Assembly (NCBI GenBank): GCA_964545585.1
Contig: CAZJFT010000016.1
Coordinates: 1 to 21,919, forward strand
Origin: UBA9642 sp964545585
GTDB taxonomy: Archaea > Nanobdellota > Nanobdellia > Woesearchaeales > UBA9642
Reading direction: 5' to 3'
DNA: 21,919 nucleotides
Below, one piece after another: positions 6,372-14,313 of this stretch; positions within the stretch are counted from its first letter, which is position 1; each line of letters opens with the position of its first letter. The notes beneath the pieces are model-generated. The model had not been told where the DNA came from and ran no database searches. It saw only the letters and a list, made by a program, of their open reading frames with translations. Made by a program: the position numbers and the translations under genes.

Positions 6372-8003
6372 TTAATATTCAGGCATCTGCATTCCGCCTG
6401 GCGGCATTCCAGGATTTGGACCTTGATTGCTTCCAGCGATGACGTCATCAATCCGCAATATCATCGTCGCGACTTCTGATGCGCTGCTCACTGCTTGTGT
6501 CTTGACTTTCAATGGCTCTATGATGCCTTCTTTCCATGCATCCATAACTTTTCCTGAATGCACGTCGACACCCGCCCATACCTGTTTCTTATCATGTGCA
6601 GACTTCAATGCCACTATTATATCTATAGGATCTAGTCCTGCATTCTCTGCCAATGTTTTTGGAATCACTTCAAGCGAATCAGCGAATGCCTTTACAGCAA
6701 GCTGCTCCCTTCCTGACAATGATTCTGAGAATTCACGCAATTGTTTTGCTACCTCTATCTCTGTGCTTCCTGCGCCAGCGACAATTTTCCCATGCCTCAA
6801 TGCAGATATCAAGTCTCCTATCGCATCTTCCATTGCGCGTTCTATTTCTGCAACAATATGGTCGCTTCCTCCTTTCACAAGCAATGTGACTGCTTTAGCA
6901 TTCTTGCAATTCTTTACATAAGTCATGAAGTCCTCATTCTTACCCTGGACTTCCTCAACGATGCCTGCATGTCCTAAGTCGCTTGGTGACAAGTCTTTTA
7001 ATTCAGTGATTATCTTTGCCCCTGTAGCCTTGCTTAATTGCTCTATATCACTTTTCTTCACGCGCCTGCATGCATATATGCCTTTCTTTGCAAGATAATG
7101 CTGCGCTAAATCATCGATGCCTTTCTGGCAGAACACTACATTCGCTCCAGAATTCGTGATGCGCTCAATCATCCCTTTAAGCATCCGCTCTTCCATGTCG
7201 AGGAATGCCTGCATCTTTTCAGGATCAGTTATCTGAATCTTCGCATCAATCTCAGTGTTCTTAATCTCTAATGCAGAATCTATCAATGCGATCTTTGCAT
7301 CCTTCACTTGCGATGGCATACCTGGATGTGTCTTCTCCTTATCAAGGACTATCCCTTCTATCAGTTCAGAATCCTTTACTGAGCCGCCGACGCTTTTCTC
7401 AATCTTTATGTCGTGCCTGTCTATATGTATCTTGTTGCCTTTCTTCTCCATTATCTCGGTGACTGCCCTGACCAATAATTCTGAAAGCAATGCCTTGCTC
7501 GATTCTGCTTCCTTCCCTGTTATTGCAGTTATCGCAATCTGCTTCAATAATTCCTTATCGTTCTCTGTAACGGGCTTAGCGATATCTTCAAGTATGCTGT
7601 TCGCTCTTTCAGATGCAATCTTGTAACCTTTAGCTATTACAGTAGGATGCACATTCTGGTCAAGAAGGTATTCTGCATTCTTCAATAATTCACCAGCGAG
7701 GACAACTGCTGTAGTCGTTCCATCCCCTACTTCTGACTCCTGCGTCTTTGCGATCTCGACAAGCATCTTTGCTGCAGGATGCTCTATTGACATCTCTCTT
7801 AATATTGTTACGCCATCATTTGTTATTATGACTTCGCCTAAAGAATCGACAATCATCTTATCCATGCCCTTAGGACCGAGTGTCGTCCTGACGATATCTG
7901 CAACAAGCTTTGCTGCCATTATATTGTTCCTTTGAGCATTCTTCCCAGTAGTCCTCTGAGTGTTCTCTGGTAGAATGAATATCGGTTGATAATCCTTAGC
8001 CAT
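6372..8003 (-). CDS. thsA: Thermosome subunit (group II chaperonin)
   Basis: An ATP-driven protein-folding chaperonin subunit of the archaeal double-ring thermosome. Visible signatures are TLGPKGMDKMIVD (residues 41-53), TNDGVTIL (61-68), GDGTTTAVVLAGELL from residue 93 (ATP binding) and VAGAGSTEIEVAKQL late in the protein (equatorial domain). It ends in a short Gly/Met-rich tail (PGMPPGGMQMPEY) typical of the family. The frame could begin at a TTG at 8021, but the ATG at 8001-8003 (MAKDYQPIFILPENT) is preferred: it matches the family N terminus and has GAGGGGGC six bases upstream. Length is 543 residues, normal for a thermosome subunit. Only one subunit gene is seen in the window. Confidence 0.96.
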   Translation of the reverse strand: MAKDYQPIFILPENTQRTTGKNAQRNNIMAAKLVADIVRTTLGPKGMDKMIVDSLGEVIITNDGVTILREMSIEHPAAKMLVEIAKTQESEVGDGTTTAVVLAGELLKNAEYLLDQNVHPTVIAKGYKIASERANSILEDIAKPVTENDKELLKQIAITAITGKEAESSKALLSELLVRAVTEIMEKKGNKIHIDRHDIKIEKSVGGSVKDSELIEGIVLDKEKTHPGMPSQVKDAKIALIDSALEIKNTEIDAKIQITDPEKMQAFLDMEERMLKGMIERITNSGANVVFCQKGIDDLAQHYLAKKGIYACRRVKKSDIEQLSKATGAKIITELKDLSPSDLGHAGIVEEVQGKNEDFMTYVKNCKNAKAVTLLVKGGSDHIVAEIERAMEDAIGDLISALRHGKIVAGAGSTEIEVAKQLREFSESLSGREQLAVKAFADSLEVIPKTLAENAGLDPIDIIVALKSAHDKKQVWAGVDVHSGKVMDAWKEGIIEPLKVKTQAVSSASEVATMILRIDDVIAGSNQGPNPGMPPGGMQMPEY

Positions 8004-8191
8004 TTTTTGCCCCCTCAACAATCACACTTTTTTATATTTTTATTTTTTTGTTTTTTGTTCTTTTTTAGGGAATAATATGCAATTTATAAATATTGTTAAG
8101 GGAAGAATAATGAAAGAAGAGTGAGTTAATAGTTACTTAATAGTGGTTATAAATAGAAAGATTTATTAATGACGAAAAAATCCTTTGCCCA
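8004..8191. promoter_or_regulatory. Divergent promoter region between thermosome and membrane paralogue genes
   Basis: 188 bases without a gene. On the minus strand AAAATATAAA (8031-8040) and TTTATAAAT (about 8090-8098) are alternative TATA boxes for the thermosome. The distal one leaves a leader that includes the GGGGG Shine-Dalgarno-like run at 8010-8014; the proximal one would not. On the plus strand TTATAAATA (8147-8155) is the best box for the gene at 8192, giving a leader of about 15 bases; ATTTATTAAT (8161-8170) would make that gene leaderless. No other structure is evident. Confidence 0.5.
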
Positions 8192-8704
8192 ATGGACAAG
8201 AGCACAATAAACAGCATAATAGAAACATTCGATGAATCATATCATAAGAACAAGAATGATATGTACATAAAATATAAATCAGTAGATAAATTTGTAGAGT
8301 TATCATATGATTACGTCTTAGGATTACAAGCAGAAAGCTTCGAAAAAGAGATATTCTTATCATATTTCAAAAATCACGTAGAAAGCATGTATAAGCGTGA
8401 TTTTGAAAAAGAATTGTTAGAATCAGAAAAAAACAACAATTCTCCAAAGACCACACATAAAATAATGGGCGGCGTGTTCTGGGGAACGATGGGGGGATTA
8501 CCTGCAGGTGCATTGGCACATCTGACATTTCATAATGTTTATTTAACTGTTGCATCGTTTGCTATCGGCTCTTATTTAGGTCTTAAACTACTTAAATCTG
8601 GTGGGATAGAATCAGAAAAAGTACGGCTATCGCGAATTAAGGGCACAGAAGAATACGAGAAGAACATACTAGGGGAATTATACTCTAATATGTCTTTAGA
8701 TTAA
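8192..8704 (+). CDS. Two-pass membrane protein, paralogue 1 of a tandem pair
   Basis: A 170-residue protein of unknown function. Residues 1-85 are charged and helical. Residues about 91-135 hold two hydrophobic segments with GVFWGTMGGLPAGALAHL and ASFAIGSYLGLKLL. The C terminus returns to a hydrophilic helix (RIKGTEEYEKNILGELYSNM). Both termini probably face the cytoplasm. The plan and two short motifs recur in the next gene, which begins one base after this stop: VESMYKRDFEKE matches VEGLYRRKFYWKE, and KGTEEYEKNILGELYSNM matches VGTRDYHQRLLEQLHNNI. The two are therefore likely an ancient tandem duplication and a translationally coupled operon. Confidence 0.75.
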   Translation: MDKSTINSIIETFDESYHKNKNDMYIKYKSVDKFVELSYDYVLGLQAESFEKEIFLSYFKNHVESMYKRDFEKELLESEKNNNSPKTTHKIMGGVFWGTMGGLPAGALAHLTFHNVYLTVASFAIGSYLGLKLLKSGGIESEKVRLSRIKGTEEYEKNILGELYSNMSLD

Positions 8705-8705
8705 A

Positions 8706-9236
8706 ATGGATACTGAAAAAATAAAAAATGCCATCATATCGCACAGGGAAGAATTTCAATCATACGTTACTGAAGTGAATAATACTTCCAGCACTCCTCT
8801 AGATGAATTGATATATCGTGCAAAAAAACATATGCACAAGTTTGATTTGGATGAAATAACAAATAGGGAATTACAAAGATTTCTCGCATATGAAGTTGAA
8901 GGGTTATATAGGAGAAAATTTTATTGGAAAGAGATTAATGACGAGATAAATGAATATGAATCTCTTTTAGGAGGGCAATATGCTGCATTGCATTCAAGGA
9001 CTTTAGGGTATTCTTCATTATCAGGAATGTTCATGATGGTCATACACCCAGATTTTTTAGTGGCTGCAGCAAGCGCCATAATTGTTGGAGCAGCAACATA
9101 CATTAGCGGGAAGAAAGAGATAAAGAAGAATGAGACTTTCAGACAATATATCGTAGGCACACGTGATTATCATCAGAGATTGCTTGAGCAATTGCATAAC
9201 AACATAATTGCAGAGAAAAATGCTGATAAACAATAA
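8706..9236 (+). CDS. Two-pass membrane protein, paralogue 2 of a tandem pair
   Basis: A 176-residue hypothetical protein that starts one base after the previous stop codon, so it is presumably cotranscribed and coupled. N-terminal about 95 residues are charged and helical. Two hydrophobic segments lie around residues 105-140 (SLSGMFMMVIHPDFLVAAASAIIVGAATYISG), followed by a charged C-terminal helix with GTRDYHQRLLEQLHNN. It shares order, length and two motifs with its upstream neighbour but overall identity is low. No catalytic residues are evident. The pair could form a hetero-oligomer, which is inference only. Confidence 0.75.
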   Translation: MDTEKIKNAIISHREEFQSYVTEVNNTSSTPLDELIYRAKKHMHKFDLDEITNRELQRFLAYEVEGLYRRKFYWKEINDEINEYESLLGGQYAALHSRTLGYSSLSGMFMMVIHPDFLVAAASAIIVGAATYISGKKEIKKNETFRQYIVGTRDYHQRLLEQLHNNIIAEKNADKQ

Positions 9237-9293
9237 GTTTTAATGCTTAAAATTTAGTAATATTTTAATACTTCTTAATAATCTTTTATTTGA

Positions 9294-9845
9294 ATGATCA
9301 TCACAATCACTGGTACACCTGGAAGCGGGAAGACCACGATAGGGAAGGCGCTTGCGAAAAGATTAGGATATGAATTCTTCAGTACTGGAATGCTCCGTCG
9401 GCAAATGGCAAAAGAGAAAGGGATGACACTAGAGGAATTCAATAAGCTCGGTGAGACTGATCCATCGACAGATATAGACGCGGATAAATATCAGGAGAGA
9501 TTAGGAAAAGAGAAAGACGACATAATAATAGAAGGAAAAATTGCATTCCATTTCATACCACATTCAATAAAATTATTCATAACAGCATCGGAAGATGTCC
9601 GCGCCTCCAGGATATTCAATGACAAGCAATGGCGCAATCAGGAGAAGCCAAAGAATATTGAAGAGCAGAAAAAATTAAATCAAGAACGAATAGAAGTGGA
9701 CAATTACAGATATAAAAAATATTATGGTATAGATTATGCTAATGAAACAAATTTTGATTTCATCCTTGACACGACAGATGAGTCGAATATAGAAAAGAAT
9801 GTGGATAGGATAATCGCTTTCCTGAAGTCAAGGAAACATTTTTAA
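9294..9845 (+). CDS. cmk: Cytidylate (CMP/dCMP) kinase, archaeal type
   Basis: A P-loop kinase that phosphorylates CMP or dCMP using ATP in pyrimidine nucleotide salvage. The N terminus is the nucleotide-binding loop GTPGSGKTT (residues 7-15) on the first beta strand MIITIT. The archaeal-family features YEFFSTGMLRRQMAKEKGMTLEEF, IIEGKIAFHF and the lid-proximal RIEVDNYRYKKYYGIDY are all present. Length 183 residues is typical for archaeal Cmk. The ATG at 9294 begins directly at the family N terminus. A weak box TATTTTAATA at 9261-9270 is about 26 bases upstream, so it may be leaderless. Its 3' neighbour is an FKBP isomerase 32 bases away. Confidence 0.93.
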   Translation: MIITITGTPGSGKTTIGKALAKRLGYEFFSTGMLRRQMAKEKGMTLEEFNKLGETDPSTDIDADKYQERLGKEKDDIIIEGKIAFHFIPHSIKLFITASEDVRASRIFNDKQWRNQEKPKNIEEQKKLNQERIEVDNYRYKKYYGIDYANETNFDFILDTTDESNIEKNVDRIIAFLKSRKHF

Positions 9846-9877
9846 ATCGACTTCTAATCCTTGGATTGAGGTTTAAA

Positions 9878-10507
9878 ATGATTCAGAAAGGAGATTTCAT
9901 AGAGATGGATTTCACTGCTAAAGTGAACAATACAGGCATGGTGTTCGACACTACGATAGAGAGTGAGGCGAAGAAGCACAATATATATAATAAGGATGTA
10001 AAGTTCAAGCCATTAGTGATATGCGTAGGCGAGGGACAATTATTGAAGGGACTTGATGATTTCTTGATAGCAAAAAAATTAGGCAAGCACACAGTCAGCT
10101 TGGAGAATGCATTCGGTAAGAAGGATGCAAAATTGTTAAGGCTTGTGTCCATAAAAGAATTCCATAAGAACCAGATACAGCCTGTTCCAGGTCTTGAAGT
10201 GGAGCTTGATGATCATAGGGGAATAATAAGGACAGTGAATGGCGGGAGAGTCATTGTCGATTTCAACCATCCATTAGCATCACAGGACATAACATACGAT
10301 ATAGACATAAAACGTATTGTCGAAGAAGAGTCAGAGAAAGCGAAGGGCGTGCTTGACTTCCTTAAGATCCCATACAAGAATGTTGAAGTTGATGGCGAGA
10401 AGGCAATAATCTCTTATGGAGTCGATGTGCCTAAGGAATTGAATGAGCCGATAGCGAATGAGATAAAACGATTGACAAAAATCAAAGAGATAGAGTTCAA
10501 AGTTTAA
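9878..10507 (+). CDS. FKBP-type peptidyl-prolyl cis-trans isomerase (SlyD-like, long archaeal form)
   Basis: Catalyses proline cis-trans isomerisation and usually acts as a cytosolic folding helper. Residues 1-145 contain the FKBP fold split by an insert-in-flap chaperone domain: MIQKGDFIEMDFTAKVNNTGMVFDTT, VCVGEGQLLKGLDDFLI-like active-site helix, and after the insert HRGIIRTVNGGRVIVDFNHPLA. Residues about 146-209 form the C-terminal extension seen in archaeal long FKBPs. The frame opens with a TTG at 9866, but the ATG at 9878 is preferred because GAGGT (9868-9872) lies at Shine-Dalgarno distance and the homologous N terminus begins there. It may share transcription with cmk. There is no signal peptide. 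Confidence 0.92.
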   Translation: MIQKGDFIEMDFTAKVNNTGMVFDTTIESEAKKHNIYNKDVKFKPLVICVGEGQLLKGLDDFLIAKKLGKHTVSLENAFGKKDAKLLRLVSIKEFHKNQIQPVPGLEVELDDHRGIIRTVNGGRVIVDFNHPLASQDITYDIDIKRIVEEESEKAKGVLDFLKIPYKNVEVDGEKAIISYGVDVPKELNEPIANEIKRLTKIKEIEFKV

Positions 10508-10564
10508 CAAAATTTTTAAAATATGATATTTATTACTCAATAATGGGTTAAAAAAGGTGTTATC

Positions 10565-11656
10565 ATGGACAAACTACATCATCCGAAACTAGTAAAGGAG
10601 CCTGCAGAAAGGAACATAATGGATGCAGAGCTTGAGGAAATGCTTTCAAAACAGAAGGCATCAATAAAAGTTGTAGGCTGCGGAGGAGCAGGAAACAACA
10701 CTATAAACAGGATTTCTGAAGTCGGTGTCGTCGGTGCAGAGACAATCGCATTGAATACTGACGCTCAAGACTTGCTTTATACTACTGCAGACAAAAAGAT
10801 TCTGATAGGAAAAGAATTGACTAAAGGGTTAGGTGCAGGCGGGATCCCGAAGATAGGAGAAGATGCTGCACATGAGCAGGAGCATGAACTGAAGAGCGCA
10901 CTTGCAGGAGCAGACATGGTATTCTTGACATGCGGTCTAGGTGGAGGAACAGGAACTGGCTCCGTCGGTGTAGCTGCAGAGGTTGCAAAGAAACAGGGCG
11001 CATTGACAGTCGGTATAGTAACTATACCATTCACGATGGAAGGTCATAGGAGATATGAGAATGCAATGTATGGTCTTGATAATCTAGAGAAGAATGTCGA
11101 TACATTGATTGTTATTCCTAATGACAAATTGATTGAATTGGCTCCAGACTTGCCATTGCATACTGCATTCAAGGTCGCAGACGAGATATTGACTAATGCG
11201 GTCAAGGGAATTGCTGAATTGATCACTCGTGCAGGATTGGTTAATCTAGATTTTGCTGATGTGAAAGCAGTCATGGGGAACGGTGGAGTTGCTTTGATAG
11301 GTATAGGAGAATCAGACACGGAGAATAGGGCTATGGAGGCGACAGACAAGGCATTGCATAATCCGTTGCTTGATGTGGATGTTGCAGGCGCGAATGGCGC
11401 ATTGATAAATGTCGTTGGCGGGACAGACTTGACGCTTTCGGAAGCGAAAAAGATAGTCGAGGCTATATCTGTAAAGCTTGATGAGGATGCAAGAATAATT
11501 TGGGGTGCACAGATATCAGAAGACATGAATGGTGCAGTTAGGGTAATGTTGATAGTTACTGGTGTGAAGAGTTCACAGATAACGGGAAGGACTCAAGTCG
11601 AAGAGAAGACTGGAAAGAAAGGCATGCAGGATGTCTTAGGAATTGAGTTCGTGTAA
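10565..11656 (+). CDS. ftsZ: Cell division GTPase FtsZ
   Basis: A tubulin-family GTPase that polymerises at mid-cell to organise the division ring. T1 loop GCGGAGNN is at residues 38-45, the tubulin signature GGGTGTG at 126-132, and the T7 synergy loop N227-x-D229-x-x-D232 (NLDFADVKAVMG) supplies the catalytic acids, so it should be an active GTPase. The 363-residue length and the absence of a long C-terminal linker fit archaeal FtsZ. The final DVLGIEFV is a short conserved hydrophobic-acidic tail that in archaea is the likely docking site for a membrane anchor such as SepF; this is inference. AGGTG at 10555-10559 sits five bases before the ATG. Confidence 0.96.
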   Translation: MDKLHHPKLVKEPAERNIMDAELEEMLSKQKASIKVVGCGGAGNNTINRISEVGVVGAETIALNTDAQDLLYTTADKKILIGKELTKGLGAGGIPKIGEDAAHEQEHELKSALAGADMVFLTCGLGGGTGTGSVGVAAEVAKKQGALTVGIVTIPFTMEGHRRYENAMYGLDNLEKNVDTLIVIPNDKLIELAPDLPLHTAFKVADEILTNAVKGIAELITRAGLVNLDFADVKAVMGNGGVALIGIGESDTENRAMEATDKALHNPLLDVDVAGANGALINVVGGTDLTLSEAKKIVEAISVKLDEDARIIWGAQISEDMNGAVRVMLIVTGVKSSQITGRTQVEEKTGKKGMQDVLGIEFV

Positions 11657-11667
11657 TTGCACCGGTT

Positions 11668-11700
11668 ATTTTTTTATTGTATTTTCTATTTTTTCTTTAA
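11668..11700 (+). terminator. T-rich terminator after ftsZ
   Basis: Several runs of four to seven T in 33 bases directly after the ftsZ stop, without a strong hairpin, fit archaeal intrinsic termination. Confidence 0.55.
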
Positions 11701-11704
11701 TAAA

Positions 11705-11714
11705 CTTTATAAAA
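11705..11714 (+). promoter_or_regulatory. TATA box at the head of the surface-protein island
   Basis: CTTTATAAAA centred near 11710 predicts transcription start near 11736, a leader of about 25 bases before the ATG at 11761. TTGGGG at 11747-11752 is a weak ribosome-binding candidate. The box drives the Cys-rich protein/lipoprotein pair. Confidence 0.5.
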
Positions 11715-11760
11715 CATAAAACTATCCTAATTTTACTACTAACTTGTTGGGGCAAATAAA

Positions 11761-12522
11761 ATGAACAAGAAAATATTATTGATGACATTTTTTTTGATAG
11801 CTGCATTATCGGTGGTCGTATCTGTTAATGCAGAGGAGAATTGCACTGAAGACATCTATGAATGCACTGAATGGAGTGCATGCTCTACTGAAGGGACTCA
11901 GACAAGGACATGTGAATTGATTTCTATCTGTCCTGGCGCAGATAATGATTGGCCATTAGAGCTTATGGAATGCGAGTATGTATCAGAATTAAGCGCATCA
12001 TTAGAATGCAGGGAGCAGCCGACATTGAAGCAAAGGATTGAATGCAGATTGAATCTTGACAAGAATCCTCCACAAGGATTGGAAATCGCATACATGCCAG
12101 AGGAATGCACCGGCTCATTCGATGAAGAAGGGAAGAATGCATGCATAAACAGGTATTCTGCAGTGCAAAAATGCTGGGGCAATGATTTCAGGAATACAGA
12201 CTCATGCTTAAGACAGCAGTTGAACATGAATAATTTCATGCAGAGAAAAAATCAATGCAATGATGCAGACTGCTTGTTCGGATTGAATTCTGACGTTAAC
12301 AATCTGGCAAAATTAAGGATACACTCACTTATATATAGGGCAGAATTGATGCTTGATAAGAATCTCGCAGATGAAGATTCAGTGATAGACATTATAGCTT
12401 ACATGGAGCAGCAGAAGCTTGCATTGCAGAACTCTCCTACAGCAGGCGACAGGATAAGAGTATTAGAGAATGTCAAGGATGAATGGGATGATTTCATTGA
12501 CGGATTGGAGGGATCAAGATGA
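11761..12522 (+). CDS. Secreted Cys-rich protein with a TSP1-like motif
   Basis: A 253-residue exported protein. Residues 1-24 form a signal peptide (positive start, hydrophobic core, SVNA cleavage region). Residues 28-57 hold a thrombospondin type 1-like motif, with CTEWSAC, then EGTQTRTC (Trp38, Cys41, Arg49, Cys51). Fourteen cysteines lie between residues 28 and about 175, an even number that suggests disulfide-stabilised extracellular structure. The last 80 residues are Cys-free and helical. There is no C-terminal anchor, so it may be released or held by a partner. The stop codon overlaps the lipoprotein start (ATGA), which implies coupled translation and possibly a complex with that lipoprotein. 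Confidence 0.85.
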   Translation: MNKKILLMTFFLIAALSVVVSVNAEENCTEDIYECTEWSACSTEGTQTRTCELISICPGADNDWPLELMECEYVSELSASLECREQPTLKQRIECRLNLDKNPPQGLEIAYMPEECTGSFDEEGKNACINRYSAVQKCWGNDFRNTDSCLRQQLNMNNFMQRKNQCNDADCLFGLNSDVNNLAKLRIHSLIYRAELMLDKNLADEDSVIDIIAYMEQQKLALQNSPTAGDRIRVLENVKDEWDDFIDGLEGSR

Positions 12523-12851
12523 AGGCTGCAGCGATACTATTATTGATATTGTCTTTGGCATTGTTTGCCGGATGCAAGACGAAAGTTGTCGATCCAGTGA
12601 TACCGAACATCACTAGCAATATGACTGATACTGAGCAGAACAATACGATAGATGTTATCCCAGAAGTTAATGAGACAACTCCTGTTGTCAATGATACTAT
12701 TGTCAATGAGACTCCTGTTGTTAATATGACAAATACCACAGTGATAACTGATCCTATCGTTGAAGATGATGAAGAGTCAGAATATTCTGAGTATAGGGAT
12801 ACTGGTATGATTGATGATTCTATTGATGATATCGAATCATTGTCAGAGTGA
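12519..12851 (+). CDS. Asn-x-Thr-rich acidic lipoprotein
   Basis: A 110-residue protein with a lipoprotein signal: hydrophobic core LLLILSLALF followed by the lipobox FAGC (Cys19). The mature part has eight N-x-T sequons within about 50 residues (NIT, NMT, NNT, NET, NDT, NET, NMT, NTT), a pattern expected for dense N-glycosylation. It ends in an acidic tail (EDDEESEYSEYRD, DDSIDDIES). Low-complexity composition suggests a flexible glycosylated stalk rather than a fold. The ATG overlaps the stop of the upstream Cys-rich gene, so the two probably work together at the cell surface. Lipid attachment and glycosylation are inferred from motifs. Confidence 0.85.
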   Translation: MKAAAILLLILSLALFAGCKTKVVDPVIPNITSNMTDTEQNNTIDVIPEVNETTPVVNDTIVNETPVVNMTNTTVITDPIVEDDEESEYSEYRDTGMIDDSIDDIESLSE

Positions 12852-12887
12852 TTGTCGTTTTAGATATATTTTATTATACTTTCTTGC

Positions 12888-12894
12888 TTTTTTT
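12888..12894 (+). terminator. T-run terminator after the lipoprotein gene
   Basis: Seven T after earlier short T-runs at 12868-12872, within 45 bases of the lipoprotein stop. No strong hairpin is needed in archaea. Confidence 0.45.
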
Positions 12895-12924
12895 ATCAAA
12901 AGTTTTAAATAATAGATATGTTTT

Positions 12925-12945
12925 ATAGTATCAAAAAGATACTAT
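12925..12945 (+). repeat. Perfect inverted repeat in the 239-base gap
   Basis: ATAGTATC-AAAAA-GATACTAT is a perfect 8-bp stem with a 5-base loop. It lies about 20 bases after a box TTTAAATAA (12904-12912) in the gap 12852-13090, so it may be an operator or an RNA hairpin of a short transcript. ATAGTATCAAAAA also recurs at 14931-14943, before another surface gene. Confidence 0.5.
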
Positions 12946-13032
12946 GAGTTGTTTTTCCGGAAAGGGTGGAAAGAAAACGGAAAATCAATAATTACTCAAA
13001 AGTAAGGAAAATACATGCAAAAAAACGAAATG

Positions 13033-13040
13033 TTTATAAA
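13033..13040 (+). promoter_or_regulatory. TATA box of the first PEFG-tail gene
   Basis: TTTATAAA centred near 13036 predicts a start near 13062 and a 29-base leader carrying GGGGG at 13080-13084, six bases before the ATG. The rest of the 239-base gap holds the hairpin at 12925-12945 and no clear gene. Confidence 0.55.
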
Positions 13041-13090
13041 CCAATATGTATTCCCTTAATCTATAGTTACTGTTATATTGGGGGTTAAAA

Positions 13091-13786
13091 ATGAAACTAT
13101 TAGCATACACATTAGTATTTGTTTTGTTGTTATCAGGTGTGACTGCTGCAGATTACTGCGGGACAGCATGCTTGGATGACGGAAAAGAAATATATTCTAT
13201 ACACACCTTATATGGTGGAGACAATGCAATAATGCAGGGAGAAGATGTCCTAGCATTCTCAGCATATGAATGGAAAGTAGGGGAGACAGTGGATTTCTCA
13301 TTGGAATATGATTCAATAAGCAAAATATTGACTTATACAATAGATGGGAATTCATTGCAGGTAGAGCTAACGAATGACGAGTTCAAATATATAGTATTGC
13401 AAGGACAGACATCATTCTACGGCAGCAACAGCATGACATTCACAGACCTGAAATTAGACGGTAAGGCAATAAATGACTTTGCAGTCACATCAGGGATAGA
13501 AGGCATAAAGATGGATCCATTACAGAAATTCTTCAAATTAGAAGGAAAAGTGACAATGGATGCAGAAGGCAACACAAACAAGAACATGGCAGGAGTGAAC
13601 ATATATCTACAGGAATCAACAGCATCAGGCAAGGGAAGCAGGATAGCATCAGTCCCAAGCACTGGAGATGATGGATTCATAGACACAGAGAACGGTACTC
13701 CAGAGATACCAGAGTTCGGTGTTGTAGCAGCAGGCCTAGCATTGATAGGTGCAGTAGCAATATTCGCAATAAGGAGAAAGAACTAA
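13091..13786 (+). CDS. Surface protein with PEFG-type sorting tail (1 of 5)
   Basis: A 231-residue exported protein. Signal peptide residues 1-20 (LLLSGVTAAD). The ectodomain is beta-rich; the stretch AYEWKVGETVDFSLEYDS followed by ILTYTIDGNSLQVELT and SMTFTDLKLDG resembles the bacterial choice-of-anchor beta domains found on sorted proteins (tentative). The C terminus has a tripartite sorting signal: PEIPEFG, a hydrophobic segment (VVAAGLALIGAVAIFAI) and the basic RRKN. Known relatives of this tail, the PEF/PEFG-CTERM families, are archaeosortase substrates. It is the first of five genes with such tails and has its own promoter and GGGGG ribosome-binding run. Confidence 0.85.
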   Translation: MKLLAYTLVFVLLLSGVTAADYCGTACLDDGKEIYSIHTLYGGDNAIMQGEDVLAFSAYEWKVGETVDFSLEYDSISKILTYTIDGNSLQVELTNDEFKYIVLQGQTSFYGSNSMTFTDLKLDGKAINDFAVTSGIEGIKMDPLQKFFKLEGKVTMDAEGNTNKNMAGVNIYLQESTASGKGSRIASVPSTGDDGFIDTENGTPEIPEFGVVAAGLALIGAVAIFAIRRKN

Positions 13787-13802
13787 ATCTTTCTCACTAA
13801 CA

Positions 13803-13811
13803 TTTTTTTTT
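13803..13811 (+). terminator. T-run after surface gene 1
   Basis: Nine T shortly after the stop at 13786. Because no clear TATA box precedes the next gene, termination here is probably partial. Confidence 0.45.
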
Positions 13812-13834
13812 AAGAGGGGTGTAGGAGGTAAAAA

Positions 13835-14302
13835 ATGAGGAAAATACTTGTTTTATTTTTGATGTTTGCTTTGATAGCAAGTTTTGCTACAGCAAAAGTT
13901 GATAAGGATAAGCCAGAAAATTGGAATCCTACATGTGCAGACATAGGTGATTACGATAATGAATTGAAGATTGACCCTCCAGTATCAGGGACATATGATG
14001 GTATAACATTGACATTGGACGACGAGTCAGAGCCAGTATACTTTGACTGGAGCTCAACATTCCCAATTGATGCAGTCATTTCAAAAGGCGGCAATGATGC
14101 AAATGTATATTATTATGACCCTGCAGCATTGAGTGATACAGGATTAGTATCACCAAACAACCCAAATGGCAAGCCTGCAGGATTAAGCCACGTGGTATTC
14201 TGCTGGGATGACCCAGAAGAGGTCCCAGAGTTTGGCGTTGTTGCTGGCGGTTTGGCTTTGATTGGCGCTTTAGGAATTTTTGCATTCACTAGAAGGCACT
14301 AA
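13835..14302 (+). CDS. Surface protein with PEFG-type sorting tail (2 of 5)
   Basis: A 155-residue exported protein with signal peptide residues 1-20 (IASFATAK). The ectodomain reads NPTCADIGDYDNELKIDPP, a beta-strand region, FDWSSTFPIDAVISKGGNDANVYYYDP, then DTGLVSPNNPNGKPAGLSHVVFCWDDP. This order, with the central KGG-NxxxYxYD and the terminal GLSHVxFC, is one I recognise from many bacterial secreted proteins, so the domain is shared across domains of life; its function is unknown. The tail is VPEFG, hydrophobic VVAGGLALIGALGIFAF, then TRRH. GGAGGT at 13825-13830 is a strong ribosome-binding site. Its tail DNA is a mosaic of those of genes 4 and 5. Confidence 0.87.
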   Translation: MRKILVLFLMFALIASFATAKVDKDKPENWNPTCADIGDYDNELKIDPPVSGTYDGITLTLDDESEPVYFDWSSTFPIDAVISKGGNDANVYYYDPAALSDTGLVSPNNPNGKPAGLSHVVFCWDDPEEVPEFGVVAGGLALIGALGIFAFTRRH

Positions 14303-14313
14303 ATATTTTTAAC

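Noticed and set aside
6427..7626. Several plus-strand frames opposite the thermosome gene
   Set aside because: The thermosome match covers the whole stretch; these are shadows with hydrophobic/Ser-rich translations.
11044..11526. A 160-codon antisense frame within ftsZ
   Set aside because: ftsZ is certain and the antisense frame has Ser/Ala/Pro composition with no recognisable motif or promoter.
12944..12991. A 15-residue frame MSCFSGKGGKKTENQ
   Set aside because: Too short to support as a gene without expression or conservation; kept only as a note with the hairpin finding.
12852..13090. A tRNA or structured RNA gene in the 239-base gap
   Set aside because: No cloverleaf, GTTCRANNC or riboswitch-like core found; only the short hairpin and a promoter are visible.
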